A stretch of 64,000 bases of DNA. Origin: Saccharothrix sp. ST-888 (GTDB lineage: Bacteria; Actinomycetota; Actinomycetes; Streptomycetales; Streptomycetaceae). The stretch covers positions 152,576 through 216,575 of the forward strand of contig NZ_JYJF01000003.1 of assembly GCF_000955975.1 (NCBI RefSeq), in the 5' to 3' direction. The position numbers were made by a program, and so were the translations under genes. Positions 7,003 through 16,150 of the stretch are shown one piece after another; the first letter of the stretch is position 1, and every line of letters begins with the position of its first letter. The notes below the pieces were generated by a model, which searched no databases, was not told the DNA's origin, and was given only the letters and a program-made list of their open reading frames with translations.

Positions 7003-8789
7003 GCCCCTGCCTTGGTGAGGAGGGCTCCGGGGGAGGCCTGGGCGGGGATGTCCGCCTCGTGGAATTCGAGCTGCCGGCGCCGGTTGGCGATCATGCCCTC
7101 GGGACGGACCCGCATCAGGACGATCAGCGCGATGCCGAAGGCGAGCAGCTGGTAGTCGGAGAGGAACTCCAGCTTCTTCGGGATGAGGAAGAGCAGGGTG
7201 GCGCCGAGCAGCGGCCCGCTGATGGTGCCCATGCCGCCGAGGATGACGGCGGCCAGCAGGAACGCGGAGTTGGGCGGCAGCGCCTCGGCGAAGGTGTACT
7301 GGTCGGGGGTGACGGTGTAGCTGACGTGGGCCTGGACGGTTCCGGCGAGTCCGGCGAGGCAGGCGCCGAGGGCGAAGGCGAGCAGCTTGAGCCGGAAGCC
7401 GTTGATGCCCATGGCCTCGGCGGCGGTCTCGTCCTCGCGGATGGCGACCCAGGCGCGGCCGATCCGGGAGTTGCCGACCCGGGCGAAGACCAGCACGACG
7501 AAGGCGGTGACCAGCAGCATCAGCAGGTAGTAGTTGGAGAAGCGGCCGAGTTCGATCCCGCCGACGGTGTGCTTCTCGCCGAGGTTGAAGCCGAGGATCT
7601 GCAGGTCGGGGATGCGCGGGATGCCGTTGGAGCCGTTGGTGACCTTGGGGCCGGTGGTGCCGTTGAGGTTGTTCATGGTGATGCGGAAGATCTCGCCGAA
7701 GCCCAGGGTGACGATGGCGAGGTAGTCGCCGCGCAGTCGCAGGGTGGGCGCGCCGATCAGTACGCCGAACACGATGGACACCGCTGCGCCGGTCAGCATC
7801 GCCGCCCAGAACGGGAACTGGACGTGGATCGGGGAGGCGGGCGAGCCGGAGACCAGGGCGGCGGCGTAGGCGCCGACGCCGAGGAAGGCGACGTAGCCGA
7901 GGTCGAGCAGTCCGGCGAGGCCGACCACGATGTTGAGGCCGAGGGCGACGGTGGCGAAGATCAGGATGTTGGTGGCGACCGAGGTGTACTGGTCGCTGGT
8001 CTGGGTGAACGGGAAGCCGGCGGCTGCGGCGAAGGCGGCGCTGGTGGTGACCGCGCGGTGTTTGACGGTCAGTGCGCGCAGCCGGGCGATCAGGCCGGAC
8101 CTGGTGAGTGCGGCGACGGTGAAACCGGCCAGCAGCAGGTAGCCGGTGAAGAGTTCGCCGTAGTCGGTGTCGATGCCGTACGTGATCGCGTAGAGGCCGA
8201 CGGCGAAGGCGGCGACGATGAGCAGGACCTCGACCCAGGAGGGGAGTTCACGCACGGCCGGGAGCGGGCGGTCGACCTTGGCGAGACGCAGCCCGAGGTA
8301 GCGGGTGGCGCCCTGGCCGGTGCCGCGCGGGTGGCGGTCCAGCGGGAGGCCGAGGGTGCCGAGCAGGGCGAGCAGGCTGGTGGCTCCGGCGATCCAGCCG
8401 CCGGGTTCGAGGTTGGCGAGGCCGCCGAGTTCGGCGGAGATCGCGATCAGGGTGAACCAGGTGGTGACGGCGGTGCCGAGGGCGGCGTGCAGGACGCCGT
8501 TGTTGCTGCCGCTGGGGCTGGTCCAGCGCAGTCCGGGGACGCCGTGCGAGGCGAGCGCCAGGACGAGGGTGACCAGGGCGCCGGTGAGGGTGAGCCACTG
8601 GAGGCCGCCGGGGTAGCCGGTGACGGTGAGGTCGCCGGGGAAGTCGGCGGTCCAGGTCCAGGAGAGGAAGCCGGAGGCGATGGTGCCGACGGCGCCGGCG
8701 AGGACGAGGACGCGGGTGGCGGTGAGCGGGATGGGGAGGACCGGCGTGGTCTCGGTGCCCCCGGTGGTGGTGCTGCTCATGGTGGTCAC
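6999..8789 (-). CDS. livM: Branched-chain amino-acid ABC transporter permease LivM, with N-terminal extension
   Basis: 596 residues, far longer than most LivM proteins (about 300-430). The C-terminal 330 residues are the canonical LivM fold, starting at NILIFATVALGLNIVVGLAG and including LRLRGDYLAIVTLGFGEIFR and the coupling segment GRAWVAIREDETAAEAMGIN. The N-terminal 250 residues add several membrane segments (for example VLVLAGAVGTIASGFLSW and EVLLIVAAFAVGLYAITYG). This arrangement is, to my knowledge, common in streptomycetes, but the role of the extra domain is unknown. The GTG start overlaps the livH stop (GTGA); an ATG lies three codons later. Confidence 0.93.
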   Translation of the reverse strand: MTTMSSTTTGGTETTPVLPIPLTATRVLVLAGAVGTIASGFLSWTWTADFPGDLTVTGYPGGLQWLTLTGALVTLVLALASHGVPGLRWTSPSGSNNGVLHAALGTAVTTWFTLIAISAELGGLANLEPGGWIAGATSLLALLGTLGLPLDRHPRGTGQGATRYLGLRLAKVDRPLPAVRELPSWVEVLLIVAAFAVGLYAITYGIDTDYGELFTGYLLLAGFTVAALTRSGLIARLRALTVKHRAVTTSAAFAAAAGFPFTQTSDQYTSVATNILIFATVALGLNIVVGLAGLLDLGYVAFLGVGAYAAALVSGSPASPIHVQFPFWAAMLTGAAVSIVFGVLIGAPTLRLRGDYLAIVTLGFGEIFRITMNNLNGTTGPKVTNGSNGIPRIPDLQILGFNLGEKHTVGGIELGRFSNYYLLMLLVTAFVVLVFARVGNSRIGRAWVAIREDETAAEAMGINGFRLKLLAFALGACLAGLAGTVQAHVSYTVTPDQYTFAEALPPNSAFLLAAVILGGMGTISGPLLGATLLFLIPKKLEFLSDYQLLAFGIALIVLMRVRPEGMIANRRRQLEFHEADIPAQASPGALLTKAGA

Positions 8790-9715
8790 GCCCTGTCCGC
8801 GACGCGCTCGCCGAGCAGCCCCTGGGGCCGGGCGAGCAGCACGACGATGAGGAGTACGAAGGCCCAGACGTCCTTCCAGGCACCGCCGCCGAACAGGTGC
8901 ATGCCGGGCAGGTGCTGGATGTAGGCGGTGGCGAGTCCTTCGGCGAGGCCGAGGACGATGCCGCCGACCATGGCTCCGTAGATGTTGCCGATGCCGCCGA
9001 GGACTGCGGCGGTGAAGGCCTTCAGGCCGAGGATGAAGCCCATCCTGAAGTCGACCTGGCCGGTGCGCAGTCCGTAGGCGACGGCGGCGACGGCGGCGAA
9101 GGCGGCGCCGATGGCGAAGGCCATGACGATGATCCGGTCGGTGTCGATGCCCATCAGCTTCGCGGTGTCCGGGTCCTGGCTGGTGGCCTGCATGGCGCGG
9201 CCGGAGCGGGTGCGGGTGACGAACCAGCCGAGGATGAGCATGCAGACGGGTGCGGCGGCGATCAGGAAGAGGTCGCTGCGCTGGATGGTCATGCCGAGGA
9301 CCTGGAAGGGGTCGCCGGGGATCCGGGGGAAGATCCGGGCCTTCTTGGCGTCGGGGTAGAAGGAGAAGACGAGTTGCTGGAGCACGATCGACAGGCCGAT
9401 GGCGGTGATCAGCGGGGCGAGCCTCGGGGCGCCGCGCAGGGGCCGGTAGGCGAAGCGTTCGGCGCCGATGGCGACCAGGGTGGAGACGAGGATCCCGGCG
9501 AGGAGCATGAGGGGGATGGCGAGCCAGAGGGTGGTGCCGCCGGGCAGGGCGAGGTAGGCGGTGAGGGCGCCGAAACCGCCGACCATGAAGATCTCGCCGT
9601 GGGCGAAGTTGATGAGCTGGACGATGCCGTAGACCATCGTGTAGCCGATCGCGATGAGTCCGTAGAGGGCTCCGAGGATCAGGCCGTTGGCCAGCTGTTG
9701 CGGTAGTTCGTGCAC
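8786..9715 (-). CDS. livH: Branched-chain amino-acid ABC transporter permease LivH
   Basis: 309 residues, all of it permease domain. Motifs include NGLILGALYGLIAIGYTMVYG near the N-terminus, QLINFAHGEIFMVGG, GRAMQATSQDPDTAKLMGID (contact loop for the ATPases) and LGGIGNIYGAMVGG. About eight membrane segments. It forms the inner-membrane channel with LivM. It starts with GTG and follows livK by 94 bases that contain a strong hairpin, so it is probably expressed at a lower level than the binding protein. Confidence 0.95.
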   Translation of the reverse strand: MHELPQQLANGLILGALYGLIAIGYTMVYGIVQLINFAHGEIFMVGGFGALTAYLALPGGTTLWLAIPLMLLAGILVSTLVAIGAERFAYRPLRGAPRLAPLITAIGLSIVLQQLVFSFYPDAKKARIFPRIPGDPFQVLGMTIQRSDLFLIAAAPVCMLILGWFVTRTRSGRAMQATSQDPDTAKLMGIDTDRIIVMAFAIGAAFAAVAAVAYGLRTGQVDFRMGFILGLKAFTAAVLGGIGNIYGAMVGGIVLGLAEGLATAYIQHLPGMHLFGGGAWKDVWAFVLLIVVLLARPQGLLGERVADRA

Positions 9716-9758
9716 CGCTCGGCCTCCGTTGTGCGTGGTACGCGGGGTGGGTGGTGGT

Positions 9759-9785
9759 GCGCGGGGGCGGATCGCGCCCCCGCGC
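9759..9785 (-). terminator. Hairpin between livK and livH
   Basis: Perfect 11-bp stem (9759-9769 with 9775-9785, GCGCGGGGGCG/CGCCCCCGCGC), loop of 5. It lies inside the operon after the binding-protein gene, the usual place for a partial terminator or mRNA-stabilising stem that gives excess binding protein. Confidence 0.75.
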
Positions 9786-9809
9786 CGGCGGTCAGGGCCT
9801 GATCGGTGG

Positions 9810-11039
9810 TCAGCCGGCGAAGGTGCCGGAGGCTTCCACCGCCCACTTGCCGTCCTGGACCTTGTAGACGGTGAGCTGCTTGTTGGTGGTGTCGCCGAAC
9901 TCGTCGAAGGAGACCTTGCCGGTGACCCCGTCGAAGCTGACCTTCTGGACGGCGTCGACGACCTTGCTGCGGGCGTCGCTCGGGAGCTTGCCGTTGTTGG
10001 CGGCGACGACGGCCTTGACGCCCTGGATGATGGCCCAGGCGCTGTCGTAGGAGTAGCCGCCGTAGGTCTCGTAGGGGTCCTTGAAGCCGGCCGCGGAGTA
10101 GTCGGAGATGAACTTGGCCGCGGAGGGCAGCTTCTCGACCGAGAGGCCGACGGCGGTGGCCAGGTCGCCCTGGCTCTTGGGGTTGAGCTTGATGAACTCG
10201 GCGCTCTGGACGCCGTCGCCGCCCATCAGGGGGATGCCGACGCCGGCGTTCTTGAGCTGGAGCGAGAGCGGGCCCGCGGCCGGGTACTCGCCGCCGTAGT
10301 AGACGGCGTCGGCGCCGGAGCTCTTGACCTTGGTGACGATGGCGCTGAAGTCGCGGTCGTCGGGGTTGACGTGCTCCTCGCCGACGATGTTGCCGCCGAG
10401 CTTGGTGAACTCGCCCTTGAAGGTGGCGGCGAGGCCGGCGCCGTAGGTCTTCTGGTCGTCAATCAGGAAGACCTTGGCCTTCTTGGCGTCGTTGTACAGG
10501 TAGCGGGCGGCGAACGGGCCCTGGACGGCGTCGGTGGTGGCGGTGCGGAAGTAGCTCTTGAACGGGCGGACCTTGGTGCCGCTCGCCCACTTCTCGCCCT
10601 GGCTGAGGGCGACGCCGGTGTTGGCGGGGGAGACCTCGACCAGGTTGGCGTCGTTGAAGATCTGCTGCATCGACTGCGCCACGCTGGAGTTGAGCGGTCC
10701 GACCACGCCCAGGACGTTCTTGTCGGCGACCAGCTGGGTGGCGTTCTGCTGGCCGGGGGCGGGTTTGGCGGTGTCGTCCAGGGCCTTGATCTCGAACTTG
10801 ACGCCGGGGACCTCGTTGGCGGTGTTGGCGTTCCTGACCGCGAGGTCGACGGAGTTCTTGATGCCGAGGCCGAGGGCGGACAGGTCGCCGGTGAGCGGGG
10901 CGTCGACGCCGATGACGACGGTGGTGCCGCCGCCGGCGTTGTCGGAGCCGCCCTTCTTGTCGTCACGTGAACCGCAGGCCGAGACGGTGAGCGCTCCGAC
11001 GACTGCGATGCTCACGACAAGCATTGAACGATGACGCAC
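9810..11039 (-). CDS. livK: Branched-chain amino-acid-binding lipoprotein (LivK/LivJ type)
   Basis: 409 residues. The signal ends in the lipobox TVSAC with Cys22, so the protein is membrane-anchored outside. The mature part is a type 1 periplasmic-binding fold of the Leu/Ile/Val-binding family: VVIGVDAPLTGDLSALGLGI, LGVVGPLNSSVAQSMQQI, VFLIDDQKTYGAGLAATFKG and PYETYGGYSYDSAWAIIQGV. It delivers the amino acid to LivHMGF. A GTG start is used, with an AAAGGGAA ribosome site. First gene of the operon; a long non-coding region lies upstream. Confidence 0.95.
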   Translation of the reverse strand: MRHRSMLVVSIAVVGALTVSACGSRDDKKGGSDNAGGGTTVVIGVDAPLTGDLSALGLGIKNSVDLAVRNANTANEVPGVKFEIKALDDTAKPAPGQQNATQLVADKNVLGVVGPLNSSVAQSMQQIFNDANLVEVSPANTGVALSQGEKWASGTKVRPFKSYFRTATTDAVQGPFAARYLYNDAKKAKVFLIDDQKTYGAGLAATFKGEFTKLGGNIVGEEHVNPDDRDFSAIVTKVKSSGADAVYYGGEYPAAGPLSLQLKNAGVGIPLMGGDGVQSAEFIKLNPKSQGDLATAVGLSVEKLPSAAKFISDYSAAGFKDPYETYGGYSYDSAWAIIQGVKAVVAANNGKLPSDARSKVVDAVQKVSFDGVTGKVSFDEFGDTTNKQLTVYKVQDGKWAVEASGTFAG

Positions 11040-11402
11040 GAGGGTTCCCTTTCTGCGGGGGCACCCGGCCGGCGTGGCGGGGCGCCAGAACGCGCACTGA
11101 GGCCAGGCCCGATCCGTCGGCGCGGTGACTGGGCGTGACTCTAGAGCGCCTTCGGCGGCTCGGGCAGGGGGCCGGACAGGCTGTGATTCTCTTGTTATCC
11201 GAATTTGCCCGTGCCGTCTCGCGTGTCGATCTTTCCGCCCGGCCGGATTTCGCCGGTCGGTGGGCGGCGCGTGGCCCTCATCGGGCTCGGAGCTCGAAAC
11301 TTCGCCGACCGTAGGCGAGTTCGGAATGCGGATACCTGCGTCCGGTCTGCGCTGGTCGGGCAGCGACGTCCGGATATCGGAGTCCGGGCAGGCCGGACGT
11401 TG

Positions 11403-11429
11403 GACTCCGTGGATATTTCCGGCGGAGTC
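11403..11429. promoter_or_regulatory. Inverted GACTCCG/CGGAGTC boxes upstream of livK
   Basis: GACTCCG at 11403-11409 and CGGAGTC at 11423-11429 form a perfect inverted repeat around an AT-rich centre, with another CGGAGTC copy some 30 bases to the left. Could be operator sites for liv regulation; distance to livK is about 370 bases, so the link is weak. Confidence 0.3.
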
Positions 11430-11866
11430 GTCTTCGGAAAGCCGACGGAAAGTCCGGATTTCGCGTCCATTACGCAGTGTTACATCGCTTCGGCGCCGGA
11501 CGGGATCGACGGGCTCGGCCGACGGTGCGTCAAGTCGGTTGAACGGCCAGGTGGAAGCCCCCCTTCACACCCCTCGGGTTCGGCGAGGCTGCCCACCTGG
11601 TACGCGTCTCAAACAGTGGGACGGCCGGTGGTCCGCGGGGCTCGGGCGACTCACGAGGCGGGCGGGGCTGGGGAGTTGGCTTCCGGTTGCGAGTCCTCGC
11701 CCCGGCGGCCGCCGACCGGTGGGCGGCCTGCACCGGGGTCGGCGGATCGAAAGTCCGGTGCAGCGCAGGGGAGTTGGGGCGGGCTAGGGCCCGGCGGTGC
11801 CCACGGCCTGGCGGCGGCCGGATCCGTGCGCGGCGGGGCGGGGACGTCAAGGCGCGGGGACGCCAA

Positions 11867-11958
11867 GGCGCGGGGAACCGCGCGAGGCGGACGGCGGTCG
11901 CCGTCGAGCCGGGCCCGCGGGGCCGGCCGCACCGTCTCGCGAGGTCCCCCGAGGGCCC
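11867..11958. repeat. Diverged copy of REP-like GGCGCGGGGAACYGCGCGAG hairpin
   Basis: The left arm GGCGCGGGGAACCGCGCGAG (11867-11886) matches the arms of the repeats at 33817 and 37924. The right arm (11936-11958, CTCGCGAGGTCCCC...) is degenerate. It directly follows the thioesterase gene and may act as its terminator. Confidence 0.5.
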
Positions 11959-11961
11959 GGG

Positions 11962-12414
11962 CTACAGGTCCCGGAGCATGCAGGTGAGCCGGCAGCTGGT
12001 GACCCGCTTGCCGGTGTCGTCGGTGATGGCGATCTCGTACGTCGCGGCGGTGCGGCCCTTGAAGACGGCCGTGGCCACGCCGGTCACCAGGCCCGAGGTG
12101 GCCGAGCGGTGGTGGGTGGCGTTGAGGTCCACGCCGACCGCGTAGCGGCCGGGGCCGGCGTGCAGCATGGCGCCGATCGAGCCGAGCGTCTCCGCCAGCG
12201 CCGCCGAGGCACCGCCGTGCAGCAGCCCGTACGGCTGCTGGTTGCCCTCGACCGGCATGGTGCCGACCACCCGGTCCCCGGACGCCTCCACGATCCGGAT
12301 GCCGAGCCGGTCGCCGAGGTGGCCGCCGGTGAAGGTGGACGCGTCGACGCCCAGTTTCGCGAAGTGGTCGAGAACGTCCTGCGGGACTTTCAGAACCGGT
12401 GCCGCGTCGGTCAT
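11962..12414 (-). CDS. PaaI-family hotdog thioesterase
   Basis: 150 residues, one hotdog domain. The signature is NQQPYGLLHGGASAALAETL (central helix with HGG), followed by VGVDLNATHHRSATSG and ending KRVTSCRLTCMLRDL. Proteins of this family hydrolyse small aryl- or acyl-CoA thioesters in the cytosol; the closest described subgroup by motif is the menaquinone-type DHNA-CoA/PaaI thioesterases, but the substrate cannot be read from the sequence. It is divergent from polA, with 147 bases between the two starts. Confidence 0.9.
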   Translation of the reverse strand: MTDAAPVLKVPQDVLDHFAKLGVDASTFTGGHLGDRLGIRIVEASGDRVVGTMPVEGNQQPYGLLHGGASAALAETLGSIGAMLHAGPGRYAVGVDLNATHHRSATSGLVTGVATAVFKGRTAATYEIAITDDTGKRVTSCRLTCMLRDL

Positions 12415-12561
12415 GGTGCTCCTGCCGTTCGAGGGTCACGTCGTCGTGCGTCTTGAGCGTGCTGCCTGTGATCGTACGACCGGTCCGCCGCTCGGGGAGG
12501 GGTGCCCGTGCGCGTGCTCGCGGGCGTTGTCGGCGGCGGGCCATAGGATCGGTGGCGAGAA

Positions 12562-15330
12562 GTGGAATCGGCAGGAACGGACGTTGACGTGGCTACGCAG
12601 AGTGCAGGCAAGAGTGCGCCGGGTGGTGCTGCGGGGCAGCGGCCCCGGCTGATGCTGCTCGACGGGCATTCGATGGCGTACCGGGCGTGGTTCGCGCTGC
12701 CCGTGGAGAACTTCAGCACCTCCACCGGCCAGTCCACCAACGCGGTGTACGGCTTCGCCTCGATGCTCGCCAACACCGTGCGGGACGAGCGGCCGACCCA
12801 CCTCGCGGTCGCCTTCGACCTCTCCCGGAAGACGTTCCGCTCCGAGGAGTTCCCCGACTACAAGGCCAACCGGGCCAAGGCGCCGGACGAGTTCAAGAGC
12901 CAGATCGGCCTGATCCACGAGCTGCTCGACGCGATGAAGATCTCCCGGATGTCGGTGGAGAACTTCGAGGCGGACGACATCATCGCCACCCTCGCCACCG
13001 CCGCCGCGGCCGAGGGCTTCGAGGTGCTGATCGTCACCGGCGACCGCGACTCGCTGCAACTCGTCGGCGAGCACGTCACCGTGCTCTACCCGACCAAGGG
13101 CGTCTCCGAGCTCACCCGCTACACCCCGGAGAAGGTCGCCGAGAAGTACGGCGTCACGCCCAGCCAGTACCCGGACCTGGCCGCGCTGCGCGGCGACCCG
13201 TCCGACAACCTGCCCGGTATCCCCGGCGTCGGGGAGAAGACGGCCGCGAAGTGGGTCAACCAGTTCGGCTCCTTCGACGAGTTGGTCGCCCGCGCCGACG
13301 AGGTCAAGGGCAAGATCGGTGAGAAGCTGCGCGAGCACCTCGACTCGGTCAAGCGCAACCGGGTCCTCACCGAGCTGGTCCGGGACGTCGAACTTCCGCT
13401 CGGCGTGGCCGACTTGGAGCGCACGCCGTTCGACAAGGGCGCCGTCGGCGAGATCCTGGAGGCGCTGGAGTTCCGCAACCCCAACTTCCGCGACCGCGTC
13501 TACGGCGTCGACCCGGGCGGCGCCGAGGAGGCCGCCGAGCTCGCGGCCGCCCCGGGTGTCGCGGTCGAGGGCGAGCTGCTCGCCGAGCCCGGCGCCCTGG
13601 CCGGCTGGCTGACGGCCCACGGCAAGGGCCTGATCGCCGTCGCCGCCGTCTACGAGTGGGCGCTGGGCACCGGCGCCGTCCAGGAGATCGCCCTCGCCAC
13701 CGGGGAGGAGGCCGCCTGGTTCGACCCGGCGCAGCTCACCGAGGCCGACGAACGCGCCTTCGCCGGCTGGCTCGCCGACGCCGAGCGCCCCAAGGCCCTG
13801 CACATCGCCAAGCAGGTGATGCGCGCCTTCGCCGAGCAGGGCTGGCAGATCGCCGGTGTCACCGCCGACACCGCGCTCGCCGCCTACCTCGACAAGCCGG
13901 GCCGCCGGACCTTCACCCTCGACGTGCTGGCCGAGGAGTACCTGGCCCGTTCGCTCGCGCCCGCCGCCGCCGTCGAGAGCGGTCAGCTCTCCTTCGACGC
14001 CCCCGAGCACGACCCGACCGCCGGTGCCCAGGCCCTGATGACCCAGGCCCGCGCCGTGCTCGACCTCGCGGCCCACTTCGAGGCCAGGCTCGCCCAGGTC
14101 GGCGCCGACAAGCTGATGCACGAGATGGAGCTGCCGATCGCCGAGCTGCTGGCCCGGATCGAGCGCACCGGGATCGCCGCCGACCGCGAGTGGCTGACCA
14201 CCATCGAGTCGCAGTTCGCGGCCGAGATCCAGCGCTGTGTGGAGGAGGCGCACGCCGCCGCCGGGCACCCGTTCAACCTCGGCTCGCCCAAGCAGCTCCA
14301 GGAGATCCTCTTCGGGGAGCTGGGCCTGCCCAAGACCAAGAAGATCAAGACCGGCTACACCACCGACGCCGACGCGCTGACCTGGCTCGCCACCCAGACC
14401 ACCAACGAGCTGCCGGTCATCCTGTTGCGCCACCGCGACCAGGCCAAGCTGCGCACCACCGTGGAGGGCCTGCTCAAGACGGTCTCGCCGCAGGGCCGGA
14501 TCCACACCACCTTCAACCAGATGGTCGCCGCCACCGGCCGCCTCTCCTCGCAGGACCCGAACCTGCAGAACATCCCCGTCCGCACCGAGGAGGGCCGGAT
14601 GATCCGCCGCGCCTTCGTGGTCGGCGAGGGCTACGAGGCGCTGCTCACGGCCGACTACTCGCAGATCGAGCTGCGCATCATGGCGCACCTCTCCGAGGAC
14701 GAGGCCCTGATCGAGGCCTTCGCCAGCGGCGAGGACCTGCACACCACGGTCGCCTCCCAGGTCTTCGAGGTCGCCCCCGAGGCGGTCGACGCCGAGATGC
14801 GCCGCAAGATCAAGGCGATGTCCTACGGCCTGGCGTACGGGCTCTCCGCGTACGGGCTGTCCCAGCAGCTCGGCATCAAGCCCGCCGAGGCCCAGGGCCT
14901 GATGGACACCTACTTCGAGCGCTTCGGCGGTGTCCGCGACTACCTGCGCCGGGTGGTGGAGGAGGCCCGCGCCACCGGGTACACCGAGACCCTGCTGGGC
15001 CGCCGCCGGTACCTGCCCGACCTCACCAGCGACAACCGCCAGCGCCGTGAGATGGCTGAGCGGATGGCGTTGAACGCCCCCATCCAGGGCTCGGCCGCCG
15101 ACATCGTCAAGATCGCGATGCTCCGGGTCGACGAGCAGCTGCGCCAGGCCGGGCTCCGGACGCGGATGCTGCTCCAGGTGCACGACGAAATCGTCCTGGA
15201 GCTGGCGCCCGGCGAGCGCGAGCAGGTCGAGAAGATCGTCCGCGAGCAGATGGCCGGGGCGTACCCGCTGCGCGCACCGCTCGACGTCTCGGTCGGCGTC
15301 GGCGCCAACTGGGAGACGGCGGCGCACTGA
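12562..15330 (+). CDS. polA: DNA polymerase I
   Basis: 922 residues if read from the GTG at 12562; a GTG at 12589 is an alternative start. The N-terminal 5'-3' exonuclease/flap domain (about 30-310) has MLLDGHSMAYRAWFALP, NFEADDIIATLA, IVTGDRDSLQLV and LPGIPGVGEKTAAKW. The middle region (about 320-490) has lost the acidic metal ligands of a 3'-5' exonuclease, so proofreading is not expected, as in other actinobacteria. The polymerase domain has motif A TADYSQIELRIMAHLS, motif B RRKIKAMSYGLAYGLSAYG and motif C LLQVHDEIVLEL. The O-helix carries Tyr where E. coli has Phe762. It fills gaps in repair and replaces Okazaki primers. It is followed by a terminator. Confidence 0.97.
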   Translation: MESAGTDVDVATQSAGKSAPGGAAGQRPRLMLLDGHSMAYRAWFALPVENFSTSTGQSTNAVYGFASMLANTVRDERPTHLAVAFDLSRKTFRSEEFPDYKANRAKAPDEFKSQIGLIHELLDAMKISRMSVENFEADDIIATLATAAAAEGFEVLIVTGDRDSLQLVGEHVTVLYPTKGVSELTRYTPEKVAEKYGVTPSQYPDLAALRGDPSDNLPGIPGVGEKTAAKWVNQFGSFDELVARADEVKGKIGEKLREHLDSVKRNRVLTELVRDVELPLGVADLERTPFDKGAVGEILEALEFRNPNFRDRVYGVDPGGAEEAAELAAAPGVAVEGELLAEPGALAGWLTAHGKGLIAVAAVYEWALGTGAVQEIALATGEEAAWFDPAQLTEADERAFAGWLADAERPKALHIAKQVMRAFAEQGWQIAGVTADTALAAYLDKPGRRTFTLDVLAEEYLARSLAPAAAVESGQLSFDAPEHDPTAGAQALMTQARAVLDLAAHFEARLAQVGADKLMHEMELPIAELLARIERTGIAADREWLTTIESQFAAEIQRCVEEAHAAAGHPFNLGSPKQLQEILFGELGLPKTKKIKTGYTTDADALTWLATQTTNELPVILLRHRDQAKLRTTVEGLLKTVSPQGRIHTTFNQMVAATGRLSSQDPNLQNIPVRTEEGRMIRRAFVVGEGYEALLTADYSQIELRIMAHLSEDEALIEAFASGEDLHTTVASQVFEVAPEAVDAEMRRKIKAMSYGLAYGLSAYGLSQQLGIKPAEAQGLMDTYFERFGGVRDYLRRVVEEARATGYTETLLGRRRYLPDLTSDNRQRREMAERMALNAPIQGSAADIVKIAMLRVDEQLRQAGLRTRMLLQVHDEIVLELAPGEREQVEKIVREQMAGAYPLRAPLDVSVGVGANWETAAH

Positions 15331-15341
15331 CGCACGGCAGG

Positions 15342-15371
15342 CGGCGGGCGGCCGGGAGTGACCGCCCGCCG
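15342..15371 (+). terminator. polA terminator
   Basis: Perfect 10-bp GC stem (15342-15351 with 15362-15371) and a 10-base loop, 11 bases after the polA stop codon. Confidence 0.8.
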
Positions 15372-15430
15372 TCCGACGGGGTGTCAGCAATTCCCTTGCG
15401 GGCGGGTTCCGGGCCGAGGACGCTGGGGGC

Positions 15431-16084
15431 ATGGGTGCTGACACCGTGGTGGAGCGCGGCCCCGGCTCGACCGCCCTGGTCTTCCGCCGGGGCGGCGGCA
15501 CGCGGGGCTTCGCGCGCCGCCAAGTACTGCGCAGCGGTGGGCCGGCGCTGCTGACTCTGCTGCTGCTGGTCCCGGCCGCCGTGCCGGTGGTGGCGGCGCT
15601 GCTGGCGCTCGGGTCCGGCACCGCCGTGGCGCTGTCGGTCGCCGCCGTCATGGTGGCCGCCGGGGTGGCCGTCATCTGGGTGCGGCACGCCCGGGAGGCG
15701 CTGGGGCAGATCCGCCGGGTGGAGTTCGCCCCGGCCGAGGCCCCCACGGCACTGCGGTTCGTCCGGGCGGGCGAGCCCGGCGCCTGGCTGCCGATCGCCG
15801 AGCTGGAGCGGATCGTCCTGGTCCAGTGGACCGTCCGGCCCGCCCCGGGCGAGCTGCGCCCCACCGCAGGCTTCTTCACCGTCCGGCTGGCCATGCGGTA
15901 CGGGGTGGAGAACCCGCGCCTGGTCCGGCACCGGTCGGACGCGCGCCGCCTGGCCAGGGCCCTGCAGGCGCTGCTCGCCGTGCGCGGTGTTCCCGTGGAG
16001 CTGGAGACCCGGCAGCTGGTGCGCCGACGGTCGCAGGCGGGCGGCTGGGTCGGCGGCGGCTCGGCGATGGCCGGTCCCCGGTGA
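15431..16084 (+). CDS. Hypothetical membrane protein with two TM segments
   Basis: 217 residues, not recognised as a named family. Two adjacent hydrophobic segments (about 37-58 and 60-85; ALLTLLLLVPAAVPVVAALL and VALSVAAVMVAAGVAVIWV) form a hairpin in the membrane. The arginine-rich start and the cytosolic C-terminal domain (LPIAELERIVLVQWTV, FFTVRLAMRYGVENP) suggest both ends lie inside. The codon pattern fits a real gene. It starts with ATG 60 bases past the polA terminator and reads towards the secreted protein gene. Function unknown. Confidence 0.7.
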   Translation: MGADTVVERGPGSTALVFRRGGGTRGFARRQVLRSGGPALLTLLLLVPAAVPVVAALLALGSGTAVALSVAAVMVAAGVAVIWVRHAREALGQIRRVEFAPAEAPTALRFVRAGEPGAWLPIAELERIVLVQWTVRPAPGELRPTAGFFTVRLAMRYGVENPRLVRHRSDARRLARALQALLAVRGVPVELETRQLVRRRSQAGGWVGGGSAMAGPR

Positions 16085-16150
16085 ACCCGGTGCCATGACG
16101 CTTCATCAGGTTGCCAACACTCGGTGAACGCTCACTGTCGAAAATATTCT

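Larger units (their letters stand above)
11040..11961. other. Long intergenic region, no convincing gene
   Basis: About 920 bases between livK and the thioesterase gene, both leftward. Frames that stay open here lack a recognisable domain and look like a by-product of GC content. The half nearest livK (11160-11500) is less GC-rich and carries repeated GGAGTC/GACTCC boxes. Bases 11848-11876 hold a direct repeat of CAAGGCGCGGGGA, and 11867-11958 resembles the REP-like hairpin found twice more in the window. Confidence 0.6.

Noticed and set aside
11205..11987. Open frames in the gap between livK and the thioesterase gene
   Set aside because: Composition is Arg/Gly/Pro/Ser-rich with no motif or ribosome site, and competing frames are equally open.
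12436..15894. A very long open frame on the minus strand opposite polA
   Set aside because: It mirrors the GC-rich codon pattern of polA, has no domain and crosses several real genes; a shadow frame.
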